Origin: Bacillus sp. B1-b2
Lineage (GTDB): Bacteria; Bacillota; Bacilli; Bacillales; Cytobacillaceae
NCBI RefSeq assembly: GCF_009183415.1
Contig: NZ_WEHU01000006.1
Span: 164,732 to 228,731, forward strand
Reading direction: 5' to 3'
Length of the DNA stretch: 64,000 nt
Each line of letters begins with the position of its first letter. The first letter of the stretch is position 1. The notes under the pieces are model-generated. The model saw only the letters and a program-made list of their open reading frames with translations. It made no database searches and was not told the origin of the DNA. The position numbers and the translations under genes are program-made. Below, in pieces: positions 1 through 9,451 of this stretch.

Positions 1-179
1 ATTAACAGGACAATCCCTTTGTCACTTACTATATTTTGATCATCCAGATAGGAACGTAATCGTGTGGGGGATTTTATATTTTCTACTTCTTTAAAGCCCT
101 TCCCATTCCCAGCACTCTCAAAAATAACTAGCCGAGTTGTGTTAGAGCCGATATCAATAATTGCTGCTTTTCTTTGCAA
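1..179 (-). CDS. Ppx/GppA family phosphatase, N-terminal part (runs off the window)
   Basis: Only the first 59 codons are inside the window. The N-terminus reads AIIDIGSNTTRLVIFE, the phosphate-1 motif of the exopolyphosphatase/guanosine pentaphosphatase branch of the ASKHA superfamily. Family members remove terminal phosphate from polyphosphate or pppGpp in the cytoplasm. The start is taken as TTG at 179 because an AAGGGTGA ribosome site lies about 8 bases upstream; no ATG fits. The rest of the gene, and any ppk partner, lies to the left. Ppx and GppA cannot be told apart from this fragment. Confidence 0.8.
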   Translation of the reverse strand, partial: MQRKAAIIDIGSNTTRLVIFESAGNGKGFKEVENIKSPTRLRSYLDDQNIVSDKGIVLL

Positions 180-543
180 TATTCTTATCACCCTTCTATG
201 TATTGTTTATTTTCATATCCTATAGCTTGAAACTCTGTCTTTCAAGTAGATTTTGTAAAGTTTTTGTTAATATTATTACTACTAAAAGATTCATTAATAA
301 AGAGTAGTTTCTTTGTAAATATGTTTACCTTCTTTTTACCCTTTAAATTGAAATAATATTCATTTATAAGCAAATAGAAATGATTGTATCTAACCACCAT
401 TTATCTATGGAAAAAAGTATTTTTTTATAGATAAAGGAAATAACGAATCTTAACAACTAAAAGATATTTTCCACTTCAAATTATAACAGAGTTTGACACA
501 CAAAATGTGAGTAACTACTAGGAAAATGGGGTGGTTGTTTACA
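180..543. other. intergenic region upstream of the Ppx/GppA gene
   Basis: No gene seen in this AT-rich spacer. It holds a 7-bp inverted repeat (CTTGAAA 226-232, TTTCAAG 240-246). On the minus strand it also holds two TTWACA hexamers 11 bp apart (265-270 and 254-259), which would sit in the promoter region of the Ppx/GppA gene. Confidence 0.5.
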
Positions 544-1002
544 CTAGCTTTCTATCTCTAATTCCATCCATTCATCTGTTTCTTTAAAGCCAAACTTTTT
601 ATATACAGGTCGTCCAAGTTTAGAGGCTCCTAGCCACATTTTTTTAATATCTCGTTCTCTTGCTTCTTCGACAAGTTTTTTTAGTAAGTTTGTTGCTATT
701 CCTTTTCCTCTAAATGCTTCTTCTGTATACATATTCGTTACATAAGCTTTTCTTCCACTGCTATTTGTATAGGTCGGAGGAAATTCATATATAACAATAG
801 CTCCTGTAGCTATGATTTTTCCATGCTCTTGCTCTACTACTAGCATTTGGATAAGTGATTCAGATAGTAGATATTTTTGAAAGAATTGCTCCAAATCTTG
901 ATCAATATTTTGGTTTGCCTCTATCCCTTCATCTAATAATTGTTTCTTCCTTAGCTCTTTCAATAAAGGTATATCTTCTATATTAGCTTTGCGATATTCC
1001 AC
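544..1002 (-). CDS. GNAT family N-acetyltransferase
   Basis: Predicted 152-residue GNAT acetyltransferase that would move an acetyl group from acetyl-CoA to an amine. The core shows a beta-strand/VTNMYTEEAFRGKGIAT segment, where RGKGIAT is the acetyl-CoA pyrophosphate loop (R/QxxGxG/A), followed by KKLVEEARERDIKKMWLGAS and a C-terminal YKKFGF motif. A longer reading starting at 1065 is possible, but GTG at 1002 has a GGGAGG site 7 bases upstream and gives the usual GNAT N-terminus (VEYRKANIEDIPLL). It is monocistronic, with its 3' end towards the Ppx gene. Substrate unknown. Confidence 0.85.
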   Translation of the reverse strand: MEYRKANIEDIPLLKELRKKQLLDEGIEANQNIDQDLEQFFQKYLLSESLIQMLVVEQEHGKIIATGAIVIYEFPPTYTNSSGRKAYVTNMYTEEAFRGKGIATNLLKKLVEEARERDIKKMWLGASKLGRPVYKKFGFKETDEWMELEIES

Positions 1003-1196
1003 TTCGATCCCTCCCATTTTATATTTATCATAAGGTTTCTTTGCTTTGTTTGCTAATCGGAACACCTTCTAGAATATAAACTTATGTTTAGTTTCTTATT
1101 CAATATTGCTTCTATTCACCTACTATTATCCTGTTCTACTCTTCCAAAATAGTTGTCTAGAAAAATATTTTCTTCAACAATTGTCCAAAGAAAATC

Positions 1197-1226
1197 TTTA
1201 CAAATAAATAATGTAGCGCTTATAAT
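1197..1226 (+). promoter_or_regulatory. sigma-A promoter of the peptide-binding protein gene
   Basis: TTTACA at 1197-1202 and a perfect TATAAT at 1221-1226, separated by 18 bp, about 75 bp before the TTG start at 1301. The only promoter-like pair seen in this spacer. Confidence 0.6.
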
Positions 1227-1300
1227 AATTTTTATAGTTCCAAATCTTCTATACATAGATAATATTCAGAAGAATTAAACAACACTTAGGGGGAGACTAC

Positions 1301-2965
1301 TTGAAGAAAAGAAATTGGTTACTACTATTAACATTTGCATTTGTGTTGAGTGTACTAGCTGCCTGTTCTGGAGATGATACAAAAGAAACTACAGCAGGAA
1401 CAGATGATAGTACAGCAACTGAAGGAGAAAAGGTTCTTAACTTTTTAAATCCAGAAGCAATTCCTTCTATGGATCCATCATTAGCTACAGATGAATCTTC
1501 ATTTGTTTATTTATCAGCTACAATGGATGGACTATATCGTTTAGATAAAGATACGAAACCATCACCAGGTATAGCAACAAATCATACAGTAAGTGAAGAT
1601 GGACTTACTTGGACTTTCACTTTACGTGAAGATGCTAAATGGTCTAACGGAGATCCTGTAACTGCTAATGACTTTGTATACGCATGGCAACGCGCTGTTA
1701 ATCCTGATACAGGTTCTGAATATGGTCCTTACATGATGAATGGCGTTATTAAAAATGCTACTGCTGTAAGTAGTGGTGAACTACCTGTAGCAGATTTAGG
1801 AGTTAAAGCCGATGGAGATTATACACTTGTTGTAGAATTAGAAAATCCAACTCCTTACTTTGAAACATTAACTACATTTGGAACATTCTTACCATTAAAT
1901 CAAAAATTTGTGGAAGAAAAAGGCGATAGCTTTGCAACTAACTCAGAAAACCTTCTAGCAAATGGTCCTTATACCATTACTGATTGGGATAGCACTAGCA
2001 ATTCTTGGAACTTAGTGAAAAATGCTGATTATTGGGATGCTAGTACTGTAAAAATGGATCAATTAACATTTGAAGTGGTAAAAGACCCACAAACTGCTGT
2101 TGATTTATATGAGAAAGGTCAAGTTGATCGTGTAGACTTAACATCAGACTTAGTAGATCAATATTCTACAGATGAGGATTATGTTGTATCAGCTGATACA
2201 TTTGTTTACTTCATCAAATTGAATAAAGAATCAAATGAAGCACTTGCAAACAAAAATATCAGACTTGCAATTAGTACTGCTTTCGATAAAGAAGCTTTAG
2301 TAGATGAAATTCTAAACAATGGTTCAATTGTTGCAAATGGGCTAGTTCCAAAAGACTTTACTCCAATGCCGGAAACTGGTGAGGATTTCCGTGAAGTAAG
2401 TGGCGATCTTGTTACGTATAACTTAGAAGAAGCTAAGGAGCTTTGGGCTAAAGGACTAGAAGAGCTTGGTACTGATTCAGTAGAACTAGAATTCTTAGCA
2501 GATGATGATGCAACAACGAAAACACTTATTCAATATGTTGCAAACCAACTTTCTACAAACTTAGAAGGATTAACAGTTAACATCAAACAAGTTCCAAAAG
2601 AACAACGTTTAGACTTAGATGATAGCATGGATTATGAAATGCAGCTTTCTAGATGGGGCCCTGACTTCCTTGATCCATTCACATTCTTAAACCTATGGAC
2701 AACTGACAGTGGTAACAACTGGACTGGATATTCAAATGCAGACTACGATAAATTAGTTCAAGATACAGCAAATACGCTTGCTACTGACAATGTGGCTCGT
2801 TATGATAATTTCTTACAAGCAGAAAAATTATTATTTGAAGATGCTCCGATTGCACCTGTATATCAAGCATCAAGAGCGCAACTTGTTTCTCCGAAAGTTC
2901 AAGATGTTTTTGTAAATCCATTTGGACCAACATACGAATACAAATGGGCAGATGTAGCTGAATAA
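1301..2965 (+). CDS. oligopeptide ABC transporter substrate-binding lipoprotein (OppA-like)
   Basis: 554-residue family-5 extracellular solute-binding protein. Residues 1-21 are a lipoprotein signal peptide ending in a VLAAC lipobox (Cys22 the lipidation site), followed by a Ser/Thr/Asp/Glu-rich linker. The OppA/DppA fold follows, with typical segments (WTFTLREDAKWSNGDPVTANDFVYAWQ, ANGPYTI, AISTAFDKEALV, RWGPDFLDPFTFL). TTG start at 1301 with GGGGGAG at 1288-1294. It would capture peptides outside the membrane. No permease or ATPase genes adjoin it, so it must share a transporter encoded elsewhere. It has its own promoter and a strong terminator. Confidence 0.93.
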   Translation: MKKRNWLLLLTFAFVLSVLAACSGDDTKETTAGTDDSTATEGEKVLNFLNPEAIPSMDPSLATDESSFVYLSATMDGLYRLDKDTKPSPGIATNHTVSEDGLTWTFTLREDAKWSNGDPVTANDFVYAWQRAVNPDTGSEYGPYMMNGVIKNATAVSSGELPVADLGVKADGDYTLVVELENPTPYFETLTTFGTFLPLNQKFVEEKGDSFATNSENLLANGPYTITDWDSTSNSWNLVKNADYWDASTVKMDQLTFEVVKDPQTAVDLYEKGQVDRVDLTSDLVDQYSTDEDYVVSADTFVYFIKLNKESNEALANKNIRLAISTAFDKEALVDEILNNGSIVANGLVPKDFTPMPETGEDFREVSGDLVTYNLEEAKELWAKGLEELGTDSVELEFLADDDATTKTLIQYVANQLSTNLEGLTVNIKQVPKEQRLDLDDSMDYEMQLSRWGPDFLDPFTFLNLWTTDSGNNWTGYSNADYDKLVQDTANTLATDNVARYDNFLQAEKLLFEDAPIAPVYQASRAQLVSPKVQDVFVNPFGPTYEYKWADVAE

Positions 2966-2974
2966 AAATTTTAG

Positions 2975-3014
2975 AAAAGGGAGAAATTGCTACTGTAGCA
3001 ATTTCTCCCTTTTT
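2975..3014. terminator. bidirectional terminator between the OppA-like and GGDEF genes
   Basis: 14-bp perfect stem (2979-2992 with 2996-3009, loop CTG) followed by T6 on the plus strand; A-rich flank on the other side, so it can work both ways. The TAG stop of the minus-strand diguanylate cyclase (2990-2992) lies inside the stem. Confidence 0.9.
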
Positions 3015-4888
3015 TCTTTACTTAATGAATGATTATCCATATTTACTTTATATGTATTTCTTCCATGATCTTTTGCTTTATATAAGGCTTCATCTGCTTT
3101 CAAAATAAGGGAAGAGGATCCCATTCCCTCCTTTGGGAACATGGTGGCGACACCTATACTAACTGTTATATAGTTACTTACCTTTGAATAGGCATGCTCT
3201 ATTTCCTCACTCGCTAGCTTCTTCATCAATTCTTCAGCCATTCTTACTGATTCATGGGTATTCTTATTTAGTATGAGGATCGCAAATTCTTCTCCTCCAT
3301 ATCTTGCTACAAGGTCTTTATCTGCTAATTCTAAGCTCTGCATAACAGCAGCAATTCTAGCAAGAATCTCATCACCCTTTAAATGACCGTAATTATCATT
3401 ATATAGTTTAAAATAATCCACATCTATTAATAACGCGGAGAAGGGTAGCTTTAATTGAATAGCTTCCTCCCAATACTCTTCTAATTTCTTATTAAAATTT
3501 CTCCGATTGGCTACATTTGTGAGTCCATCCATAAAGGATAAATGCACTAATTGATTATTTACCTGAATTAATTTCTGCTGTGAAGTAATTAATTCCTTTG
3601 TACGTTCTTTTATCTTCCAATCTAGATTCTCATTCAACTCTAATAGCTCTGTTTGTACTTTATCTACTTCTTTAAATGCACCTGAAAATTTTGAAAAAGT
3701 AACATAAGATTGAGAGAGAACAAATATTAGTAAACCGAAAGCTGCTAATTCACGCCCTACAATTACTTTTTGTGCTACTAAAATATCATAAAGAATAGCA
3801 AAGGAATACACCGTCATACACAGTAAAACAAGCTTTGCTCCTGACCTTTTATGATAGACAGTCCTGACAATGGTAATCAGAACCGAAGCTAGTACGATTG
3901 GCATCATTCCATTAAAAAGGAATAGTATGCTAGAGTATATTCTTGCTGGAAATAGTATCACTATAGCAGAGAACAGGATGCCGAATATAGTAAAATATTT
4001 ATTAATTCTCGGAAAAGCTTCCTCTTTATATAAGCTGGAAATAAATCGTAAAAATAGTGGGAGTGTTAAAAAGTACCAGAAAAAAGAGTTTTTCATCATT
4101 AGTTCCATTGAAATGGTAGGAAACCAATCTCCTAATATTCTTTCTCCAACAGCAGTAGAGCGAATACTTATGGTTATGCAACTTAAACCAAACCATAGTG
4201 GAATTATATCTGACCTGCGATTTAAGTATTGTCCAATATGAATGAAGCCAATAATAAGTAAAACGAAAAAGAGGATATATTCAAAGCCAATTTGCTTTGT
4301 TGTTCTATCATGGATTTGACTATCTTTTCCTAAAAGGAGTGGATACCAAATGCCGCCTTCTCGGTAGTGAAAATTCGATACTTGAATGAGTATATCAGTT
4401 GTTTCTTCTGAAGCGGTAAAATTTACGACTTGTGGATCAAATCTAGCAACTTCTTCCTTCATAGATGTTCCTACTATACCTGAAGAAGCAAGTTTTTTTT
4501 GATCTACCCATAGTTGAAAGGCTGAAAAGTAATCCATCATTTTTAATCCATAGATTTGTCCTTTCTCTAGGCCATTGATGGAGAGATGATAGGTAGCATA
4601 GCTATCTGGTTTATTTAATTTTTTCCATAAAAGAGGAACATCTATCTCCGTTTTATCAGTCGCTTTCGTTAACGAATCAGGTGTAAGTAGTTGATTCCAA
4701 TAAATATCCCAAGATCCTTCCAATGTAATAACCCCATCTTGATCAAAATCCCAATGATCCAAAGAAAGGGAACCATTATCTACCCTTATATTATCTGGTT
4801 TATCTGCTTTTTGATGATAAAGAATTACTGCTGATAGTGCTATAAATAAAGCAAGAAAGGGGAAGATGCCTATTTTTATATACTTCAT
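2990..4888 (-). CDS. membrane diguanylate cyclase with 7TM-DISM sensor
   Basis: 632 residues. The N-terminal membrane segment (about 8-25) is followed by an extracellular jelly-roll DISM domain (about 35-195, motif EGSWDIYWN). Seven membrane helices follow (about 200-395), then a short coiled segment (QTELLELNENLDWKIKERTKEL) and a C-terminal GGDEF domain (about 450-620) with active-site ARYGGEEF. It should make c-di-GMP from two GTP in response to an external ligand. The inhibitory I-site RxxD expected five residues before GGEEF reads ADKD here, so product inhibition at that site is probably lost. Start ATG with GAGGTAAAGTC upstream. Monocistronic; the last codons are part of the shared terminator. 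Confidence 0.93.
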   Translation of the reverse strand: MKYIKIGIFPFLALFIALSAVILYHQKADKPDNIRVDNGSLSLDHWDFDQDGVITLEGSWDIYWNQLLTPDSLTKATDKTEIDVPLLWKKLNKPDSYATYHLSINGLEKGQIYGLKMMDYFSAFQLWVDQKKLASSGIVGTSMKEEVARFDPQVVNFTASEETTDILIQVSNFHYREGGIWYPLLLGKDSQIHDRTTKQIGFEYILFFVLLIIGFIHIGQYLNRRSDIIPLWFGLSCITISIRSTAVGERILGDWFPTISMELMMKNSFFWYFLTLPLFLRFISSLYKEEAFPRINKYFTIFGILFSAIVILFPARIYSSILFLFNGMMPIVLASVLITIVRTVYHKRSGAKLVLLCMTVYSFAILYDILVAQKVIVGRELAAFGLLIFVLSQSYVTFSKFSGAFKEVDKVQTELLELNENLDWKIKERTKELITSQQKLIQVNNQLVHLSFMDGLTNVANRRNFNKKLEEYWEEAIQLKLPFSALLIDVDYFKLYNDNYGHLKGDEILARIAAVMQSLELADKDLVARYGGEEFAILILNKNTHESVRMAEELMKKLASEEIEHAYSKVSNYITVSIGVATMFPKEGMGSSSLILKADEALYKAKDHGRNTYKVNMDNHSLSKEKREKLLQ

Positions 4889-5149
4889 GACTTTACCTCA
4901 CATAGATGTTGTACTATCTTTTATAGTAGAGAAAATTAGGTCATTAGTCACTAATATATATATAGGCAAATTTACTCATTATATGATCAGTTTTATTTTA
5001 AGATGTTTTCATGGAGATATACTATGACATGCTATTCTAAAAATAAGGGGAAGAAATCTAATTTTTGTGGAATATGAGTTGAGAGCACTATTGAAAAGAT
5101 TTATACAGCCTCCATTATGAAGAAAACGAAGCACATATTTTTGGAAAAC

Positions 5150-5177
5150 AAAAAAGACTAGCCCGTAAGCTAATCTT
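5150..5177 (-). terminator. terminator of the aguA-aguB operon
   Basis: Minus-strand hairpin AAGATTAGC / GCTAGTCTT (one mismatch) followed by a T run (plus-strand AAAAAA from 5150). It lies just downstream of the aguB stop. Confidence 0.65.
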
Positions 5178-5185
5178 CTCTTCTA

Positions 5186-6061
5186 TTAGATTAATGTACT
5201 TCCGTCATAAGAAGTTATTACTTTATATAAATCAGGACGGCGATCTCTAAAAATCCCCCATTCAATACGTTGTGTTTCTAGTTGATCTAAATCAAATTCA
5301 GCTACTAATACAGTCTCTTCAGTGCGTCCTGCTTCTTCAATTTTATTCCCCTGTGGTCCTGCAATAAAGGAAGAACCATAGAAGGTAATACTTGATTCTT
5401 CGTCACTCTCTAATCCAATTCTGTTTGACGCAATAACTGGCATTAAGTTGGAAGCAGCATGTCCAAGCATACATGTTTGCCAATGATCTTTTGAATCGAT
5501 AGAAGTATCCTGTGGTTCTGAACCAATTGCAGTTGGATAAAGTAAAATTTCTGCTCCCATTAATGCCATAGCGCGTGCTGCTTCAGGATACCATTGATCC
5601 CAACAGATACCCACGCCGATTTTTCCAAAGCGTGTATTCCATACTTTAAATCCTGTATCTCCTGGATTAAAATAGAATTTTTCTTCATAACCAGGACCAT
5701 CAGGAATATGACTTTTGCGGTAAGTTCCTAGAATGGTTCCATCTGCATCAATCATGGCTACCGAGTTATATCGTGCATAATTCTTTTTCTCATAGAAACT
5801 AATAGGAAGAACTACTTTTAATTCCTTTGCTAATTCTTTAAAGTGATTGATTGCTTTATTTGTCTCTACTTCTCTTGCATATACATAGTAATCGGACTTT
5901 TCTTTTTGGCAGAAGTATGGTGTTTCAAACAACTCTTGTAAAAGGATAACGTTTGCTCCTTTTGCAGCTGCTTCTCTTACTAATCGATCTGCTTTTTCAA
6001 TATTTTCATCCATATTATTACTACAGCTCATTTGTGTTGCTGCTACTTTTACTTTTCTCAT
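5186..6061 (-). CDS. aguB: N-carbamoylputrescine amidase
   Basis: 291-residue nitrilase-superfamily enzyme that hydrolyses N-carbamoylputrescine to putrescine, CO2 and ammonia. The Glu-Lys-Cys triad is visible: Glu in LLQELFETPYF, Lys in YRKSHIPDGPGY, Cys in VGICWDQWYPEAAR. PTAIGSEP and the C-terminal RDRRPDLY are typical of AguB. ATG start with GAGGTGAAATAG upstream. It lies 21 bp after aguA on the same strand, so the two form one operon that converts agmatine to putrescine. Cytoplasmic. Length matches the family. Confidence 0.95.
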   Translation of the reverse strand: MRKVKVAATQMSCSNNMDENIEKADRLVREAAAKGANVILLQELFETPYFCQKEKSDYYVYAREVETNKAINHFKELAKELKVVLPISFYEKKNYARYNSVAMIDADGTILGTYRKSHIPDGPGYEEKFYFNPGDTGFKVWNTRFGKIGVGICWDQWYPEAARAMALMGAEILLYPTAIGSEPQDTSIDSKDHWQTCMLGHAASNLMPVIASNRIGLESDEESSITFYGSSFIAGPQGNKIEEAGRTEETVLVAEFDLDQLETQRIEWGIFRDRRPDLYKVITSYDGSTLI

Positions 6062-6082
6062 CTATTTCACCTCGAGTAAAAT

Positions 6083-7117
6083 TTATTGATTACCTAAGAC
6101 CATTTGCTGTGTTGTACAATGTACATTTCCACCCTCGCGGATAATCGCCATTCCATTGATTGTGCGGATTTTTCTATCTGGGAAGAAGTCTTGTAATACT
6201 TTTTCAGCATTTTTATCTGCTTCTTCGGCCGTACCACCGAAAACAGGTAAAATAATTCCATCATTCACAAAATAAAAATTGATATAGCTCAATGTTAATC
6301 TACTATCTTCATGCATAACTATTGGTGGTTGTTCAATTGGAATAATCTCTAGTTTACGCCCTAAAGCATCTGTTTCGCTTTCTAAGATAGCAATATTTTC
6401 TTGTGTAATAGTATAGTTTTCATCTGCTGGATCATTGCATACTTGCATCATAATTTTACCTGGCGCCACGAAGCAAGCGACATTATCTACATGACCGTCT
6501 GTTTCATCTCCACTTAAACCTGATTTTAACCAAATAACCTTTTTCACATTTAAATATGCTTTTAGCTGTTCTTCAATCTCTTCCTTTGACAGTTGAGAAT
6601 TACGGTTTGTATTCAATAGGCATTCTTCTGTTGTAATAACAGTACCTTCACCATCTACATGGATAGATCCACCTTCCATCACTAGTGGTGCGTCAAACTT
6701 CTCTATTTGGAACTTTTCTAGAATCTTAGGAGCCACTTCATTATCTAAATCCCAAGGAGAATATTTTCCTCCCCAAGCATTGAATTGCCAGTTTACTGCA
6801 GCAACTTTTTTATCATCATTAATAAGAAATGTTGGGCCATTGTCTCTTAACCAAGCATCATTGTGTTCAATTGCTAAGGTATCAATATTATTCTTATCTT
6901 CAAACAATGCTTGAACAGCATCTGCTTCATCTGGGTTCACTACGATAGTTACTGGTTCAAATTCTGAAATCGCATGGATTAGTTCTGCATAGCCTTTGCT
7001 CACTGCTTCATAATCATCAGGAAAAACCATGGAATCTTTTACAGGCCAAGAAATAAATGTTCTTTCATGCTTATCCCATTCTGCGGGCATTCTATAATTT
7101 AATTCTATTGGTAGCAT
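6083..7117 (-). CDS. aguA: agmatine deiminase
   Basis: 344-residue agmatine iminohydrolase (peptidyl-arginine-deiminase-like pentein fold), converting agmatine to N-carbamoylputrescine and ammonia. Visible landmarks are the N-terminal MPAEWDKHERTFISWP, WLRDNGPTF, the Glu/His-containing GDETDGHVDNVACF segment and the catalytic Cys in REGGNVHCTTQQ near the C-terminus. Start ATG with a GTGAGAGAAG ribosome site. First gene of the aguA-aguB operon. No arginine decarboxylase or agmatine carrier is next to it, so agmatine must come from another locus or from outside. Confidence 0.96.
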   Translation of the reverse strand: MLPIELNYRMPAEWDKHERTFISWPVKDSMVFPDDYEAVSKGYAELIHAISEFEPVTIVVNPDEADAVQALFEDKNNIDTLAIEHNDAWLRDNGPTFLINDDKKVAAVNWQFNAWGGKYSPWDLDNEVAPKILEKFQIEKFDAPLVMEGGSIHVDGEGTVITTEECLLNTNRNSQLSKEEIEEQLKAYLNVKKVIWLKSGLSGDETDGHVDNVACFVAPGKIMMQVCNDPADENYTITQENIAILESETDALGRKLEIIPIEQPPIVMHEDSRLTLSYINFYFVNDGIILPVFGGTAEEADKNAEKVLQDFFPDRKIRTINGMAIIREGGNVHCTTQQMVLGNQ

Positions 7118-7446
7118 TATCTTCTCTCACTTTGCAATAATATTTTCAAGAACTTCTAACTAACATCATATTATAATGAAAGTCTATTATAAAGGGAAAC
7201 TTATAGTAGTGGTAAATTTTTTCAGACACAGATAGATAGTAGAAATGAGCTGCTTTAAAGGGGTATTTCAACTAACTGAGTATGAATTCTAAAATGAGGA
7301 CTCCTTTGAAGAACATTATATATCTATTATGTGCCTTAATTAGTAGAAATATTGCTAATTAAAAAAGAGAACGAAAAGAAGCCACTATTGTAAAGTTGGC
7401 TCCTCTCTTTTATTTTCTACTAAGCATTAGACAAGAGAAATAGAGA
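7118..7446. other. spacer between aguA and the PRD regulator
   Basis: No gene seen. The right-hand part carries the terminator of the PRD regulator gene; the left part would carry the aguA promoter. A TATAAT lies on the minus strand near 7170-7180, but I could not pair it with a good -35. Confidence 0.4.
7361..7412 (-). terminator. terminator after the PRD regulator gene
   Basis: Minus-strand stem AGGAGCCA...TGGCTTCTTT with outer AAGAGAG/CTCTCTT-type pairing, ending in a T6 run (plus-strand AAAAAA at 7361). Imperfect but well placed. Confidence 0.5.
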
Positions 7447-9378
7447 CTATTCTTTCATCAACTCCATAAACTCCTCATAGTCACTTACTCTAACCATTTT
7501 TTGCACTCTTGCCTTATCCTCAATGATTTGTCCTAACATCTCATACATCTCTTGTAAATCTTCTTGGCTATTCTTTTTCACACATAAAAGGAGAATTAGC
7601 TGTACAGAATTATTATTCCAGCTAATAGGTTTCTCTAAAGTACATATACTTAGAAAGGTTTTTTCTGTCTGTGGAGTGATAGGATGTGGAATAGCAACTA
7701 AGTTTCCATATGAGGTGGAAGCGACTTTTTCTCTTGCATAAACTGCCTCTAAAAATGTTTGATCAACTAATTCCTTTTCAATCAATTGTTCATATAAAAA
7801 CTGCAAAACCTGTTCCTGTGAATCGAACTTTTTCCTAAAGAAAGCTAGTTCTTCTAAGAAGAAGGATGGAGTCGTTTGGTTATTACTCTGGTGCATGATA
7901 AATTTTTCAATTGCCTTTAAATCACTTTCCTTCAAGATAGCATTAACTTGAATAACTGGCACATTAAAATTCTCACTTATAGGTATAGAGCTTACAATGA
8001 GATCAATATCGTTCAAATTATATTGCTCTAGCTTATAATACTCTGTGGTTTCTACTACCTCTAAATTACTTCCAAAATAAGACTTTAATCGATAATAAAT
8101 GAGTTGAGCTGTTCCAAGGCCAGAGGCACATACTACTAAGCATCTTTTAGAGCCAGAGTTTAGCTTTTTTCTTTCCATTGCTGCACCAATATGAAGAGCC
8201 AGATAGCCAACTTCATTCTCGTCCATTTCAATTCCTGTATATTCTGTAATGGCAAGTCCTGCAATGATGCCTGCTTCATATGCAAGAGGATAATTATTTT
8301 TTATCTCCCTTAGCATAGGATTTCTAATATTCATTCCATATTTAATTCGATTAACAGCTGGCTTTAAATGCAGGCTCATACCAAAGATAAGTTCTTCATC
8401 CTTTTCAATACCAAGGTCTAGCTGTTCTTCTATCTTGGATAAGGTAAAGGTTACAAGTTCAAAAATATCTTTCTCAATTACATGGTCAATTTCTCCTCTT
8501 TTTTGGGAGACCATTTTTGTACCTAATAAATGCATAGCAATATATGCTATCTCTTCTTGTGGAAAGGTTACTTCATATAGTGCTTCCACTTCTTTCACCA
8601 TTTGACTTGCAACATGATATTCTTTTTGTTGTTGCATTTCATCTAAATCAGCATGGATAAGTGCTGCATAGTGTCCGCTTACAATTCTTTTATGCGCTAT
8701 AATGATATGAATTAACAAGTTATTGATTGCTATATCTGATAAAGTAATATCATGTTTCTCAATTTGTCTTAAAATAATAGTTTGGATTTTCTCCTTGTTA
8801 GTATCAGAGAAAAAGGATGGAAGCGGTACATCTAACGCACTACTTGTTTGCTGATTTCTATTAAGCACATATTCAGATAAACAAAAACGGACCTTTATCT
8901 CTTCTCCTAATACTTTTAGTCCATAATTTGGTTTTGCTTCCAAAGTAATATCATATTTTTGTAATATTTCTTTTACACTTTTTATATCTAATTGAATCGT
9001 TGATTTACTAATATATAATTCTTCGGCTAAGTCATCTAGCTTAATATAGTGGTCACTTAACAGAAAACGAGTAATTAAATAGGTTACTCTATCTTCTGGA
9101 GTCTTTGGTATTGCCTTATTATAAAAGGAATTTTCAACAGAGATTGACTGTAAAAAGGCTTGAAATAATTGTTTATCCCTAATCTCTAATTTATATCCTT
9201 TTGAAATAACAGCGATAATCCTCGCTCCATTGCTATTCAATATATAATCTAAATTCTTGATGTCTTCTCTAATCGTCCTACTCGTCACTTCATTTTCGGT
9301 AGCTAAATAACTTCCTGTTATAGGTGTATCCGCTGTCATTAATTCTCGTAGTATCTCTTTCATCCGGGAGCTTAACAA
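7447..9378 (-). CDS. LicR-type PRD transcriptional activator with EIIB and EIIA domains
   Basis: About 643 residues: two N-terminal winged-helix domains (SRMKEILRELM, TSRTIREDI), PRD1 with LIHIIIAHKRI and YIAMHLLGTK, PRD2 with GMSLHLKPAVNR and YLALHIGAAMERK, a PTS EIIB-like domain (CLVVCASGLGTAQL) and a C-terminal EIIA domain (LVAIPHPITPQ, phospho-His). The family activates its PTS operon when dephosphorylated at EIIB/EIIA and phosphorylated by HPr on the PRDs. I choose the TTG start at 9378: AAAGGAGA lies 7 bases upstream, and a promoter at 9423-9451 would transcribe only from downstream of an upstream ATG at 9444. It follows the EIIA gene but is separated from it by a terminator. Confidence 0.9.
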   Translation of the reverse strand: MLSSRMKEILRELMTADTPITGSYLATENEVTSRTIREDIKNLDYILNSNGARIIAVISKGYKLEIRDKQLFQAFLQSISVENSFYNKAIPKTPEDRVTYLITRFLLSDHYIKLDDLAEELYISKSTIQLDIKSVKEILQKYDITLEAKPNYGLKVLGEEIKVRFCLSEYVLNRNQQTSSALDVPLPSFFSDTNKEKIQTIILRQIEKHDITLSDIAINNLLIHIIIAHKRIVSGHYAALIHADLDEMQQQKEYHVASQMVKEVEALYEVTFPQEEIAYIAMHLLGTKMVSQKRGEIDHVIEKDIFELVTFTLSKIEEQLDLGIEKDEELIFGMSLHLKPAVNRIKYGMNIRNPMLREIKNNYPLAYEAGIIAGLAITEYTGIEMDENEVGYLALHIGAAMERKKLNSGSKRCLVVCASGLGTAQLIYYRLKSYFGSNLEVVETTEYYKLEQYNLNDIDLIVSSIPISENFNVPVIQVNAILKESDLKAIEKFIMHQSNNQTTPSFFLEELAFFRKKFDSQEQVLQFLYEQLIEKELVDQTFLEAVYAREKVASTSYGNLVAIPHPITPQTEKTFLSICTLEKPISWNNNSVQLILLLCVKKNSQEDLQEMYEMLGQIIEDKARVQKMVRVSDYEEFMELMKE

Positions 9379-9422
9379 TACAAAGTCTCCTTTCCTTAGT
9401 GGGGTACGTAATGTTTTTGCCC

Positions 9423-9451
9423 ATACTAAAGTAGCTGCATTCATTACTCAA
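9423..9451 (-). promoter_or_regulatory. promoter of the PRD regulator gene
   Basis: Minus-strand TTGAGT (9446-9451) and TAGTAT (9423-9428) with a 17-bp spacer, 45 bases before the TTG start and just past the upstream terminator. This implies separate expression of the regulator. Confidence 0.5.

Noticed and set aside
254..270. PhoP-box-like TTWACA pair upstream of the Ppx/GppA gene
   Set aside because: Only two of the four expected hexamers are good and the region is AT-rich; kept as a note, not a feature.
3870..4241. 123-codon plus-strand ORF
   Set aside because: Antisense to the transmembrane region of the diguanylate cyclase; no ribosome site.
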